DNA of 64,000 nucleotides from Myxococcales bacterium (GCA_003142855.1 PLNW01000134.1:21782-85781); one strand, 5' to 3'; shown: positions 47,777-55,738, counted from the first letter of the stretch. The notes: generated by a model from the sequence alone, not told the origin. Translations and numbers: made by a program.

Positions 47777-48843
47777 AAGTCCCGCTGCTTGATGTGAAGG
47801 CGCAGAACGCACCCTTGCGTGGCGCCCTGCTAGAGGCCATGGCCCGCGTGATGGACAGCGGGGGCTTCATTCTGGGCCCTGAAGTGGAGGCCTTCGAGAA
47901 GGAGCTGGCCGCGATGCTGGGCGTGGCCCGGGCCATTGGCGTCTCGTCGGGGACTGATGCCTTGCTGGTGGCGTTGATGGCGCTGGGCGTGGGTCCAGGC
48001 GACGAAGTGGTGACCACGCCGCTTTCCTTCTATGCGACCGTGGGCTGCATCGCGCGCCTGGGTGGCCGACCGGTGTTCGCGGACATCGAGCCGGAAAGCT
48101 TCAACCTAGATCCCGCGGCCGCAGCCGCAGCTTGCGGGGCCAAGACCCGCGCCTTGATCCCGGTCCACCTGTTTGGCCGGCCTGCTACGCTTCCCAAGGT
48201 CGAGCAGCCCGTGGTCGAGGATGCGGCCCAGTCCATTGGCGCCTGCAAACTCGGCGGCATCATGAGTTGCTTGTCTTTCTTTCCCTCGAAGAACCTGGGC
48301 GCATTCGGCGACGCTGGCGCGGTCTTGTGCGACGACGCCCAGATAGCTGACAACGTCGTTCTGCTGCGCACGCACGGCAGCCGGCCCAAGTACGTGCACC
48401 ATGTGGTGGGCGGCAATTTTCGCCTGGATGCCCTGCAGGCTGCCATCCTGCGGGTCAAGCTGCCGCGGCTTGCTGGCTGGACCGCCGCACGGCGAGCGAA
48501 CGCCGAGCGATACCGTCGCATGTTCGCGGCCGCGCCGGGGATCCCGGCCGAGCTGCGTTTGCCCGCGGACGTGCCTGGCCATATCTACAATCAGTTCGTG
48601 ATTCGCGCGCCCCGCCGGGATGGCCTGCGCGAGCACCTTGCCAAGCAGGGCATCGGGACCGAGGTGTACTACCCGCTGGCACTGCACCTGCAGCCCTGCT
48701 TCGCTGGATGGGGCTATCGCGCAGGCGCCTTCCCGCACGCGGAAGCGGCCACCAGGGAAGCCTTGGCGTTGCCGATTTTCGCCGAACTGACCGAGGAGCA
48801 ACAAGGTTTCGTGGTCGGGCAGATTGCGGCGTATTATTGCTGA
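47773..48843 (+). CDS. DegT/DnrJ/EryC1-type sugar aminotransferase, WlbC/WbpE-like
   Basis: PLP-dependent aminotransferase that would add the 3-amino group to the 3-keto UDP sugar. The 356-residue protein starts [12 protein letters not shown] and shows [22 protein letters not shown], the PLP-ring Asp in [11 protein letters not shown], and the catalytic Lys in [16 protein letters not shown]. The HVYNQFVIR-like [14 protein letters not shown] near residue 275 is typical. Coupled to the acetyltransferase upstream and eight bases from the dehydrogenase downstream. Confidence 0.88.
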   Translation: MKVPLLDVKAQNAPLRGALLEAMARVMDSGGFILGPEVEAFEKELAAMLGVARAIGVSSGTDALLVALMALGVGPGDEVVTTPLSFYATVGCIARLGGRPVFADIEPESFNLDPAAAAAACGAKTRALIPVHLFGRPATLPKVEQPVVEDAAQSIGACKLGGIMSCLSFFPSKNLGAFGDAGAVLCDDAQIADNVVLLRTHGSRPKYVHHVVGGNFRLDALQAAILRVKLPRLAGWTAARRANAERYRRMFAAAPGIPAELRLPADVPGHIYNQFVIRAPRRDGLREHLAKQGIGTEVYYPLALHLQPCFAGWGYRAGAFPHAEAATREALALPIFAELTEEQQGFVVGQIAAYYC

Positions 48844-48851
48844 CAGCAAAT

Positions 48852-49856
48852 ATGGTTCGCGTCGCTGTCATCGGAGCCGGAGCCTGGGGCATCAACCACG
48901 TGCGCGCCTTTGCCCGCAGCAAGGGCGCGCAGCTGACCCTGGTGTGCGACGCCTCGGAGACGTGCCGCGAGCGGGCCCGCGCCCTGGCGCCGCAGGTGCG
49001 CCTGGGCAAGGACCTGCGCGACGCTCTGTCGGCCGACGACGTGGACGCGGTCGTGCTGGCCACGCCGGCCAAGGACCACGCCGAGCACGCGCGCCTGGCT
49101 TTGCACGCGGGCAAGCATGTCTTGGTGGAGAAGCCGCTCGCGCTCAACGCAGCCGACGCGCAGTCGGTGGTGGCCCTGGCTGATGCCCGGCACCTGACCC
49201 TGATGGAGGGCCACCTGATGCTGTACCACCCGGCGGTGGCTTATCTGAAAACCATGATCAGCGCCGGCGATCTGGGCCGCATCTTCTACATCTATTCGCT
49301 TCGCGTGAACCTGGGCCGCGTGCGCCAGGACGAAAACGCGCTGTGGAGCCTGGCCCCGCACGACGTGTCCATGATCGGCCACCTGCTCGACGACGAGCCC
49401 GAGTCGGTGAGTGCGCGCGGGGGCACCTACCTGCAGCACAACATCGAGGACGTGGTGTTCGTGAACCTGAAATTCCGCAGTGGGGTCAGCGCCCAGATTC
49501 AGGTTTCCTGGCTGGATCCACGCAAGGAGCGCCGCCTGACCATCGTGGGCTCGCAGAAAATGGTCGAGTTCGACGACGTCCATCCGGTGGAGAAGCTGCG
49601 CATCTATGACAAGGGTGTCGACCGGCCGCCGCCCTTCACCGAGTACGCGCAGTTCCTTTCCATTCGCAATGGCGACATTCACATTCCGCAGGTGCCCATG
49701 GTCGAGCCCCTGGAGGTGGAATGCCGCCACTTCGTCGAGTGCGTGGCCCAGGGTAAGCGCCCGCTCACCGACGGCGCGTCTTCCTTGCGCGTGGTGCGCG
49801 TGCTGGAAGCGGCCCAGCGATCGCTGGAGAGCAGCGGCGCCCCGGTCGACGTGTGA
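48852..49856 (+). CDS. Gfo/Idh/MocA oxidoreductase, WlbA/WbpB-like
   Basis: NAD-dependent dehydrogenase that would oxidise the 3-hydroxyl of UDP-GlcNAc uronic acid. The 334-residue protein has the Rossmann motif VAVIGAGAWGINHVRAF at the N-terminus, the EKPLALN motif (K is the general base) near 96-102, and EGHLMLYHPAV. ATG at 48852, where the Rossmann motif begins. Last of the three wlb-type genes; the UDP-GlcNAc 6-dehydrogenase (WlbA substrate supplier) and 2-epimerase are not in the window. Confidence 0.85.
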   Translation: MVRVAVIGAGAWGINHVRAFARSKGAQLTLVCDASETCRERARALAPQVRLGKDLRDALSADDVDAVVLATPAKDHAEHARLALHAGKHVLVEKPLALNAADAQSVVALADARHLTLMEGHLMLYHPAVAYLKTMISAGDLGRIFYIYSLRVNLGRVRQDENALWSLAPHDVSMIGHLLDDEPESVSARGGTYLQHNIEDVVFVNLKFRSGVSAQIQVSWLDPRKERRLTIVGSQKMVEFDDVHPVEKLRIYDKGVDRPPPFTEYAQFLSIRNGDIHIPQVPMVEPLEVECRHFVECVAQGKRPLTDGASSLRVVRVLEAAQRSLESSGAPVDV

Positions 49857-49866
49857 ACTTTCTCCG

Positions 49867-50235
49867 CTAGGGCACCGCATAGGGGATGCGTATCCCCGGT
49901 TCCTTCGGCGAAAAGTCCCTGGCATTCCTGGTCACAAGCAAACAGCCATTGGTCCGCGCCGTCGCCCACACGATGGCGTCGGGAAGCCGAAGCCGAGACG
50001 CCTTCCGGATCTCGACCGCCTCTGACGCGATCTCGGTGGACAAGGGATGGATGGTGAAGGTGGACAGGAATTCTCGGCAATCCTTGTCCTCTTCAGGAGT
50101 ATCTGCGCCCGTCATGACTTCCATCCAGGAAATGATGCTGATCTCGCGCTTCGCATAGCGATCCAGCTCTCGTTTGGCCTTTTCGATTCCTTGCAGGTAG
50201 TCGATCAGCACGTCGCTGTCGATGATCGCCCTCAT
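49867..50235 (-). CDS. PIN-domain ribonuclease toxin, VapC family
   Basis: A 122-residue PIN protein with the acidic active-site residues in IIDSDVLIDYL, SWMEVMTG, LPDAIVWATA and TRNARDF. VapC toxins cut tRNA or rRNA when released from their antitoxin. The start at 50235 overlaps the antitoxin stop by four bases, the usual vapBC layout. First gene of the toxin-antitoxin island, pointing back toward the wlb genes. Confidence 0.85.
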   Translation of the reverse strand: MRAIIDSDVLIDYLQGIEKAKRELDRYAKREISIISWMEVMTGADTPEEDKDCREFLSTFTIHPLSTEIASEAVEIRKASRLRLPDAIVWATARTNGCLLVTRNARDFSPKEPGIRIPYAVP

Positions 50236-50456
50236 CGACGGCTCCACTCATTCCGGAGCTTTTCGACGAATCTGCGGCTCTCAATCCTCTTGTGTTTCCA
50301 GCTTCCGAATCCCACGTCCTTCTGCTCACTTTTCGATTCCTTGATCAGCCGATCGACAGCGCGGCGTACGGCCTCGGCGCGGGAGATCTCTTGTTTCTCG
50401 CACAGACGGGCGAGTGCCCCCAATTGCTCGTCCGGTATGTCCACGATGGTTCTCAT
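50232..50456 (-). CDS. Ribbon-helix-helix antitoxin, VapB-like
   Basis: A 74-residue protein: an RHH fold at the N-terminus (MRTIVDIPDEQLGALARLCE, then SRAEAVRRAVDRLIKE) that would bind the operator at 50462-50484, and a basic C-terminal tail to cover the toxin active site. I use the ATG at 50456; ATGs further upstream lie in the promoter. Partner of the PIN toxin at 49867. Confidence 0.8.
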   Translation of the reverse strand: MRTIVDIPDEQLGALARLCEKQEISRAEAVRRAVDRLIKESKSEQKDVGFGSWKHKRIESRRFVEKLRNEWSRR

Positions 50457-50461
50457 CGAGT

Positions 50462-50491
50462 TATCATGCATCGTCATCATGATATCGTCAA
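50462..50491 (-). promoter_or_regulatory. Promoter and operator of the first vapBC pair
   Basis: TATCATG (50462-50468) and CATGATA (50478-50484) form an inverted repeat. On the minus strand TTGACG (50491-50486), 17-base spacer and CATGAT (50468-50463) make a promoter that the palindrome covers. The start of transcription would fall at or near the ATG at 50456, implying a leaderless mRNA. Confidence 0.5.
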
Positions 50492-50500
50492 GTCAAACGG

Positions 50501-50911
50501 CTACCGGACGGTTCGCACGGCGACACCAGGCACCGAAACCGCGGCCCACGCGCGGTCAGCCGTGTAGGCGGGAAGGCGAAGCCGTTTGGCCAGCGCAAGG
50601 CAGGCCCGATCGCCAAGAGACAATCCCAGCTTGCGCGTGCTGGCCCATAGGTCAGCGGCGCATGCCGCGTCTTCGGTATCGAAGGCGTAGACCCGCAAAC
50701 CAACCGCCTGCAGATCGGCATGCAGGCCGGCTGTGGGAACCCCGGCGGCGGCGGACTTCTGCAGGACCTCAGATAGATTCACAGCCGACATCGCAGCGGC
50801 CTCAAGCACCGGCGCGACCAGAAGATGGCCGCGTTCGCGTTGCAGATAGACCAGCAGGGCGGACGCGTCCAACACCACGCGCGGGGCCGACCCCCTCGGA
50901 TCATCTGACAT
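50501..50911 (-). CDS. PIN-domain toxin, VapC family (second pair)
   Basis: A 136-residue PIN protein with VVLDASALLVYLQ, the acidic residues in NLSEVL and LGDRACLALA, and YTADRAW. The C-terminal half holds the usual PIN helices. It overlaps the upstream AbrB-type antitoxin by 11 bases; an in-frame start at 50941 would lie deep inside that gene. Confidence 0.83.
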   Translation of the reverse strand: MSDDPRGSAPRVVLDASALLVYLQRERGHLLVAPVLEAAAMSAVNLSEVLQKSAAAGVPTAGLHADLQAVGLRVYAFDTEDAACAADLWASTRKLGLSLGDRACLALAKRLRLPAYTADRAWAAVSVPGVAVRTVR

Positions 50912-51164
50912 CGCGCCGGGCCTCGGATCGTCGATCGGCAATCAGCGACGCGGCCAGATCCCGCTTCCCACGGCTCTTGGCGAATCGCTCCTGTAGCCGC
51001 GCCAAGGCAGCGCTGTGCTTTTCCAGCACGATGCGGTCCGGCCCCTCGGCGCGGGCCACCAGCGCATCGCCGGCGGAAAGAGACAGCGCCCTGCGCAACG
51101 ACGCCGGCAACACCAGCCGGCCCTGCGCGCCCAGCCTTACGTCCACTGCAGCAGAATGTGCCAT
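50901..51164 (-). CDS. AbrB/SpoVT-type antitoxin (VapB)
   Basis: An 87-residue protein with a swapped-hairpin DNA-binding domain (VRLGAQGRLVLPASLRRALSLSAGDAL) at the N-terminus and a helical charged tail (QERFAKSRGKRDLAASLIADRR). Start ATG at 51164, inside one of the three operator half-sites. Partner of the PIN toxin at 50501. Confidence 0.82.
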   Translation of the reverse strand: MAHSAAVDVRLGAQGRLVLPASLRRALSLSAGDALVARAEGPDRIVLEKHSAALARLQERFAKSRGKRDLAASLIADRRSEARRDVR

Positions 51165-51203
51165 GATAGTCAGAGTGTGGCACATACGAACACGACGTGC
51201 CAC
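51156..51203. promoter_or_regulatory. Three-half-site operator for the AbrB-type antitoxin
   Basis: ATGTGCCA (51156-51163), TGGCACAT (51178-51185) and GTGCCAC (51197-51203) share a TGGCAC core in alternating orientation. The outer pair with the middle forms two overlapping inverted repeats. The first half-site covers the antitoxin start codon. Confidence 0.5.
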
Positions 51204-51319
51204 TTCCCGCCGACATCACGTCCGATCGAGCGCCAGCCAATCGAAGCGATCGATTTTGCCCCAAGGCAGAACCGTGGCTTCCCGTTGTGTTCTGGACGTC
51301 GACCGACCTGGCGACCTGG

Positions 51320-51757
51320 CTACGGTGGAGCCTGGTCGACGCGCTCGAGATAGGTCGCGATGGCCTTGCCGAAAGAACGCAGAATGGGAAGACTGGAACG
51401 CAACATCTCGTGCACCCGTCGATCGTCGACCTGGTCGTACGCATGGACCAAGCGGTTGCGCAGCGAGGCCGCGGGCTCCATCGCCGCCGCCACATCCGCG
51501 GCGATCACGCCCTCCTCGCCGAGGATGCGAAAGATCGATCGATAGTCTTCCGCCCGGCGCTTGGTGTCGGTCGCGATGAGATGCGCGCCAATGTCGGCGC
51601 AGCATTCGATGGCCGCTTGCAGATAGTACCGGGCTGCGCCGCACGCCACGAAGTCGGCCAGAAACACGTCAGCCGGCTGCGTCCCCAGCTTATCGAGAAA
51701 GCCGAGAAACGCATCAAGCTGCGTGAGCTTGCGGTCCGCGACGGCCCGGACTACCAA
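51320..51757 (-). CDS. HepT-like HEPN ribonuclease toxin (DUF86)
   Basis: A 145-residue helical HEPN protein with the catalytic Rx4HxY-type motif in LRNRLVHAYDQVDD (about residues 99-112). In HepT-MntA systems the HEPN protein cleaves tRNA and is silenced by AMP transfer onto the motif Tyr by MntA. The start is a TTG at 51757 supported by GAGGGG six bases upstream; no later usable start exists. It overlaps the mntA-like gene by 44 bases, suggesting coupled translation. Confidence 0.8.
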   Translation of the reverse strand: MVVRAVADRKLTQLDAFLGFLDKLGTQPADVFLADFVACGAARYYLQAAIECCADIGAHLIATDTKRRAEDYRSIFRILGEEGVIAADVAAAMEPAASLRNRLVHAYDQVDDRRVHEMLRSSLPILRSFGKAIATYLERVDQAPP

Positions 51758-52148
51758 GTGTCCCCTCTTCCGCCAGGCGGCGGCGCTGGATACGGTACTG
51801 AAGGGCTAGCAACGGCTCGAAGTCCAGGTACCGCAGCGTGACCCAGGCTTCATAGTCGGCGCGCTGGACTTCGTCGGCCGAGAAGGCGCGGGAACCCCGC
51901 AGCGCCTCAAACTGAAAGGCAAGCGAGGCTTCGTTGAGCACGTGTACCTCGGGGGAAGGCACGCCTGCCTCTGCCAGGCGCACGGTCAGCTCGCCCAGCA
52001 GGGCCAGGCTGGCCTCGCACCCGCGCGGCAAGAGCACCGCCACGTCGGTGTCGCTGTCCGAGAACGCATGATCGCATTGGCGACTGCCGAACAGGTAGGC
52101 AGCCACCACCGGCGTCCCATTCAAGGCGCGGGCGATGCGATCGAGCAT
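51714..52148 (-). CDS. MntA-like minimal nucleotidyltransferase antitoxin
   Basis: A 144-residue protein with the nucleotidyltransferase signature GSx10DxD in FGSRQCDHAFSDSDTDVAVL (about 21-40). Likely AMPylates and neutralises the downstream HEPN toxin. The Pro/Arg/Gly-rich tail after residue 125 overlaps the toxin start and may be less conserved. Confidence 0.8.
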   Translation of the reverse strand: MLDRIARALNGTPVVAAYLFGSRQCDHAFSDSDTDVAVLLPRGCEASLALLGELTVRLAEAGVPSPEVHVLNEASLAFQFEALRGSRAFSADEVQRADYEAWVTLRYLDFEPLLALQYRIQRRRLAEEGTLGSPGRRGPQAHAA

Positions 52149-52273
52149 GGCTGTAGTCTATCCCTTGCGGCGAAAACAGCCAGTACCGCGCCGAAGTGGC
52201 CAGCCTTCTGCCCGCGAATTCCCGGGGCCCAGTTGCGTATCTAGACATACTGAGATAATTATCTAGCCAGGCC

Positions 52274-52510
52274 TCGGGCTTCGAGCTGCCTTGGTGGCGC
52301 GAGGCCAACCGCGAGGTGGACTTCGTCATGCGCAAGGGCCGCAGCCTGGTTGCCATCGAGGTCAAGAGCGGCAGGCGGCGCGATTCCCTGCCCGGATTGG
52401 ACCTCTTCGCCAGCCGCCATCCCACCGCCCGCCGGTTGCTTGTCGGGGGAGGTGGCATCGATCTCGAGGATTTCCTTCTCGCCGAACCAGAGCGCTGGTT
52501 CCCAGATTGA
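52274..52510 (+). pseudogene. 3' end of a DUF4143 ATPase gene
   Basis: About 79 codons that match the C-terminal nuclease-like DUF4143 domain of AAA-type ATPases: GFELPWWREANREVDFVMRKG, then AIEVKSG, ending in LAEPERWFPD. The ATPase domain and start are missing, and an in-frame stop lies at 52256. Directly upstream is an AT-rich GATAATTATC palindrome (52253-52262), possibly what is left of an operator like that at 56602. An intact relative is at 56635. Confidence 0.7.
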
Positions 52511-52557
52511 ATTGTCTGGGTGAAAACGTGCTCGCGGCCGCAGCGACCAAGTCGCTT

Positions 52558-52824
52558 CTACATGCTCTGTCGACGCAGGGGCACGTGCTCGGGCACTAGC
52601 AGTCCACGCACGGAGAGATCCTCGTCCAGCTTCGGCCAGTGAATACCGACACCGCGGCCCACGAGTCGCCAGTCACCCAGAGCATCCGGGCTGGCGTCGC
52701 GCAGCTTGGGGAACCACTCGAGCGGCACGCTGACGGTTCGGCCATCTTCGAGATGGACCACGAGATCGCCTTCGAGGACCTCTACGCGGAGGGCCCGGGG
52801 ACTTTCAGGTGCCGAAATACTCAC
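52558..52824 (-). CDS. DUF2442 domain protein
   Basis: An 88-residue protein of the DUF2442 family (VHLEDGRTVSVPLEWFPKLRDASPD, then WRLVGRGVGIHWPKLDEDLSV). These usually follow a DUF4160 gene and are regarded as toxin-antitoxin-like pairs; function unproven. Here it overlaps a truncated DUF4160-like frame (52805-52936), so the partner may be lost. Confidence 0.8.
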   Translation of the reverse strand: MSISAPESPRALRVEVLEGDLVVHLEDGRTVSVPLEWFPKLRDASPDALGDWRLVGRGVGIHWPKLDEDLSVRGLLVPEHVPLRRQSM

Positions 52825-52936
52825 GCCACTTCTCCCGGAAATCGATGCGATGCTGTATCACCAATAATCTAGCACGTCCCAGCTCGCGAGTCTTCATGCC
52901 CACTGCGTCGACCAACTCGACTGGTTCGCTCGCCAT
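52805..52936 (-). pseudogene. 3' remnant of a DUF4160-type gene
   Basis: About 43 codons, including VELVDAVGMKTRELGRARLL and a REKWREYFG ending, resemble the C-terminus of DUF4160 proteins. The N-terminal two thirds are absent; upstream sequence turns into the divergent promoter of the Phd-PIN pair. Overlaps the DUF2442 start by 20 bases, as intact pairs do. Confidence 0.45.
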
Positions 52937-52965
52937 CGACAACGATACCCTGGCCCGATGCGGCC

Positions 52966-52996
52966 TTGACAAACAGGCCTGTTGAACTAGCCTGTT
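52966..52996 (+). promoter_or_regulatory. Operator and promoter of the Phd-PIN pair
   Basis: TTGACA at 52966-52971 overlaps the palindrome AACAGGCCTGTT (52972-52983), and GCCTGTT recurs at 52990-52996, four bases before the ATG at 53000. The arrangement fits autoregulation by the antitoxin. No clear -10 box, and the leader would be almost absent. Confidence 0.5.
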
Positions 52997-52999
52997 ATC

Positions 53000-53251
53000 A
53001 TGAAGACCGCCGATGTCGCCGTGGGTGCGTTCGAGGCCAAGAACAAATTCTCCCAACTCCTCGACCAGGTGGGCCGGGGGGCGGAGTTCACCATCACGAA
53101 GCATGACCGTCCGGTGGCCCGGCTGGTGCCAGCCTTTTCGCAGAGCAAAGATCGGCGCAGGAAAGCCACGGCGGACCTCCGCGCCTTGCGCGAGCGCTAC
53201 AGCCTCAAAGGGCTCTCCGTGCGCTCCCTGATCGACCAGGGGCGGAGATGA
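53000..53251 (+). CDS. Phd/YefM-family antitoxin
   Basis: An 83-residue antitoxin with the Phd fold (VAVGAFEAKNKFSQLLDQVGRG, then FTITKHDRPVARLVP) and a C-terminal helix (ADLRALRERYSLKGLS). Its stop overlaps the toxin start (ATGA). Phd proteins both repress their operon and block the toxin. Confidence 0.85.
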   Translation: MKTADVAVGAFEAKNKFSQLLDQVGRGAEFTITKHDRPVARLVPAFSQSKDRRRKATADLRALRERYSLKGLSVRSLIDQGRR

Positions 53252-53664
53252 AAGAATTCGTCCTCGACTGTTCCGCGACCCTGCCGTGGGTGTTTGCATC
53301 CGAGGCGACCCCGGAGACGGACGCACTGCTTGATGTCCTTGCTGCCGGCGGCAAGGCGTGGGTGCCGGCTCTATGGCACCTGGAGTTGGGCAATGTGCTC
53401 CTGCACGCCCAGCGCAAGCGGCGGATCGACAAGGCCGGGATCGAGAAGTTTCTCTCCGCCTTGAATGTCTACGACATCGAGGTGGACCCCGAGACGATGA
53501 CCGTAGCCTGGTCCAAGACCCTTGGCCTCGCGGATAGTTTTGCATTGTCGGTCTACGACGCAGCCTATCTGGAGCTGGCATTGCGACGGGGACTGCCGCT
53601 GGCGTCGTTGGATGATTCGCTACGCCGGGCGATGCAAAAGGCCGGCGGCCAGAGGCTCCCCTAG
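53248..53664 (+). CDS. PIN-domain toxin partner of Phd antitoxin
   Basis: A 138-residue PIN protein: FVLDCSATLPWVFASEATPE, the acidic site in WHLELGNVLL, YDAAYLELALRRGLPLASLDDSLRRA at the C-terminus with the conserved D pair. Phd-PIN pairings are common. Coupled to the antitoxin by a four-base overlap. Confidence 0.85.
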   Translation: MKEFVLDCSATLPWVFASEATPETDALLDVLAAGGKAWVPALWHLELGNVLLHAQRKRRIDKAGIEKFLSALNVYDIEVDPETMTVAWSKTLGLADSFALSVYDAAYLELALRRGLPLASLDDSLRRAMQKAGGQRLP

Positions 53665-53676
53665 CCCCGCTACCCC

Positions 53677-53695
53677 TGGAATCCCAGGACCTTGG
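53677..53695. repeat. 19-base repeat downstream of a toxin gene, copy 1
   Basis: TGGAATCCCAGGACCTTGG, 13 bases after the PIN toxin stop. One base differs from 56394-56412, which follows the RelE-type toxin. Read on the minus strand both encode KVLGF(Q/H)G-stop, so they may be the shared 3' end of a lost gene. Confidence 0.6.
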
Positions 53696-53714
53696 TTGCG
53701 ATGGAATCAGCTGA

Positions 53715-53757
53715 GCAGGCGTGGACGCCTTCGCCGGCGCCGCTGAAACCGGACAGG
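53715..53757. repeat. 43-base inter-module repeat, copy 1
   Basis: Begins GCAGGCGTGGAC. Almost the same 43 bases occur at 57890-57932 and 60168-60210; a preceding ATGGAATC is shared with the third copy. All three follow a toxin-antitoxin or DUF4143 module. Confidence 0.75.
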
Positions 53758-53789
53758 AAATCGGCCGCATCGTCGGCGAGGCTGGAACG

Positions 53790-53891
53790 CGCGGCAGTAG
53801 GCGCGACCTGCGGTCGCCCGCACGGCTACCCGATGGTCCGCGCGGCAGTAGGGGCGACCTGCGGTCGCCCGCACGGCTACCTGATGGTCCG
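53790..53891. repeat. Two tandem 51-base units with a REP-like palindrome
   Basis: Units 53790-53840 and 53841-53891 differ at a few bases. Each contains the palindrome GCGACCTGCGGTCGC (first at 53803-53817), and a related GGCCTGCGGTCGCCCGCA lies at 58052-58069. The unit length is a multiple of three, so frames stay open through it, but I see no gene. Confidence 0.7.
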
Positions 53892-53965
53892 CGCGGCAAG
53901 GCCAGGCACCTGGGCCGTGGCCCGGCGCGGTCGGACAGCCGCGCATTCCGTAAGCGGCCCGGCCG

Positions 53966-54020
53966 GGGCACCGAATAGGGGATGCGTACGCCCGGTTCTT
54001 TCGGGCAAGACCCTCAGGCA
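53966..54020 (-). pseudogene. 3' remnant of a VapC gene
   Basis: On the minus strand this reads SCPKEPGVRIPYSVP, against FSPKEPGIRIPYAVP at the end of the VapC at 49867. DNA similarity is also clear (GGGCACCG.ATAGGGGATGCGTA). A stop codon comes just upstream, and nothing else of the gene is left. Confidence 0.65.
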
Positions 54021-54054
54021 CGGCAACCGCGATTGGGCTAGACTTGACGACCCC

Positions 54055-54405
54055 ATGGTCACAGCACGCGAGCTCACCCAAACCCTGCGCGCGCGTTCAG
54101 CAGAACGACGAGCGAAGGCCGAGGTTCGCGCCGAGCGACTGCGCGCCCAACTTCCCAAGGCGGCGAGCCTGCTGGTCGCGCACTACCAAGCCAGGCGGGT
54201 GGTGCTCTTTGGCTCCCTAGCAAACGGGACCCACGACGAGCAGAGCGATGTCGATCTTGCTGTCGAGGGTTTGCCGTCGGCGGTGTATTTCCACGCCTTG
54301 GCCGATCTAATGGACCTATTTGCCGGACCTGTCGATCTGGTGCGCATCGAAGAAGCCATGCCCAGCCTGCTTGCGCGCATCCAGGAAGAAGGGCAGGTGC
54401 TATGA
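54055..54405 (+). CDS. Minimal nucleotidyltransferase (MNT) of an MNT-HEPN pair
   Basis: A 116-residue nucleotidyltransferase with the GSx10DxD motif in FGSLANGTHDEQSDVDLAVE (about 52-71). Likely the antitoxin that modifies the HEPN protein encoded directly after it; stop and start overlap (ATGA). The ATG at 54055 is used; the frame is open further upstream through the repeat region. Confidence 0.8.
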   Translation: MVTARELTQTLRARSAERRAKAEVRAERLRAQLPKAASLLVAHYQARRVVLFGSLANGTHDEQSDVDLAVEGLPSAVYFHALADLMDLFAGPVDLVRIEEAMPSLLARIQEEGQVL

Positions 54406-54875
54406 GCCCATCCATGCAACGGCTTCGCGCCGAGATCGCGAGCGACCTGCAGATTTTCGCCAGCAGAGTCGACGTGCTGACTTCATTGCCCTGCCTTTCT
54501 GACGCCGGGCGGCCCACATTGGCCGAAGCAGCCGTGGCGCTCCACCATGCCTATGGCGCCATCGAGTCCGCGCTGTCCCGCATTGCACGAGCCATCGACG
54601 ACGGCCTTCCTGAAGGTTCCGATTGGCACCAAGCACTGCTGCACACCATGTCGCTCGCCATCGACAAGGTTCGGCCGGCCGTCTTAGGTGTGGAGACGCG
54701 TACACTCTTGCAGCGCCTGCTCGGTTTTCGGCACTTCTTTCGTCATGCCTACGCCATCGATCTGGACGGCACTCGTCTCGAGGATCTGCGCACCTGCGCC
54801 CGAGCGGTCCTTCCGTTACTCAGTGAAGATCTCAAGCGATTTGACGAGTTTCTCTCCGATGTTGGCAGAGAATAG
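54402..54875 (+). CDS. HEPN-domain toxin of an MNT-HEPN pair
   Basis: A 157-residue helical protein with an Rx4HxY-type HEPN motif in FRHFFRHAYAIDLD (about 109-122), preceded by helices of the DUF86-like fold (EAAVALHHAYGAIESALSRIARAID). Likely an RNase restrained by the upstream nucleotidyltransferase. Gene order (antitoxin first) matches the pair at 51320-52148, but sequences are diverged, so it is not a recent duplicate. Confidence 0.75.
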   Translation: MSPSMQRLRAEIASDLQIFASRVDVLTSLPCLSDAGRPTLAEAAVALHHAYGAIESALSRIARAIDDGLPEGSDWHQALLHTMSLAIDKVRPAVLGVETRTLLQRLLGFRHFFRHAYAIDLDGTRLEDLRTCARAVLPLLSEDLKRFDEFLSDVGRE

Positions 54876-54887
54876 TGGACAGCTAGC

Positions 54888-54926
54888 ACCCCGAAATTTC
54901 GGAGTCTGTCTTCGAATTTTCGGGGT
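54888..54926. repeat. 39-base inverted repeat after the HEPN gene
   Basis: Arms ACCCCGAAATTTCGGA and TTCGAATTTTCGGGGT pair with two mismatches around a seven-base loop, 12 bases after the HEPN stop. No T-run follows, so it may be a processing signal, an operator or a mini-transposon rather than a terminator. Confidence 0.55.
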
Positions 54927-55015
54927 AACACCATTCGCACGGGCAGATACGAAACGCGTCCGAGATCGGACGATCGTGCTGGCCCGAATGTACGTTTAAT
55001 GGTACACTCGCCCTG

Positions 55016-55738
55016 GTGGACCAGAAGACACATGGCCCTGTGACGACGACCGGCGAGTTTCTGCGGGCGGTGGAAAACGCGCGCGCACTGCGCGGACTGA
55101 CCAAGGCCGAGCTGGCGCGGCGAAGCCACGTACGCGCCGAGACGGTTCGCCACCTCCTCACAGCAGATGCCGCAAATCCGACGCTGACCAATGCGCTCGA
55201 CATGCTGCGGCCGCTAGGTCTAGCCGTCGATCTGGTGCAGCTGCCCCAGCATCAGGCCAAGCCTACCCGCGACCAGGTGTACGCCTGGCTTTCACACTAT
55301 GGTGCCGCTCTCTACGGCTCGACGCGCGTGAATCCAAGCACGGTCCCCGAACCAGAGACGGTTCTGGCGGAGGGCCTGAAGCTGAGTCGCCAGAGCGCAT
55401 CAGTTGCCCGAGCGCTGCCTGTCGCGCTCTGGAAGAATCGTCAGCGTCTCAACATGGATCGATTGCGACGCGAGGCCGAACGCCGTGGTCAAACGCGCGT
55501 GCTCGGGTTCTTCCTCGATCTGACAACCAAGCTCTCGGGCGAAACCATGTTCGCAGCCGCAGCGGCGAAGCTGTACGCGCGAGCGCCCGCGAAGCCGACG
55601 CAGTTCTTTCGGCCGACCACCTGGCGGGAACGAAAGCTGGCCGAACTACGTACGCCCGCAGTGGCGCGTAAATGGCGCTTTCGTATGAACATGCCCATGG
55701 ATAGCTTCGTCTCGATGTTCGAGAAAGGCGTCCAATGA
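55016..55738 (+). CDS. HTH-domain protein, probable antitoxin without its toxin
   Basis: A 240-residue protein: an XRE-like helix-turn-helix at about 27-60 (GLTKAELARRSHVRAETVRHLL) and a C-terminal region (PEPETVLAEGLKLSRQSASVARALPV, then RKWRFRMNMPMDSF) that I associate, from memory, with antitoxins of AbiEii-type nucleotidyltransferase toxins. The start is GTG at 55016; upstream is an inverted repeat TGTAC-N8-GTACA (54989-55006) and TTTAAT, a -10-like box. Only about 28 codons of a partner gene follow. Confidence 0.6.
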   Translation: MDQKTHGPVTTTGEFLRAVENARALRGLTKAELARRSHVRAETVRHLLTADAANPTLTNALDMLRPLGLAVDLVQLPQHQAKPTRDQVYAWLSHYGAALYGSTRVNPSTVPEPETVLAEGLKLSRQSASVARALPVALWKNRQRLNMDRLRREAERRGQTRVLGFFLDLTTKLSGETMFAAAAAKLYARAPAKPTQFFRPTTWRERKLAELRTPAVARKWRFRMNMPMDSFVSMFEKGVQ

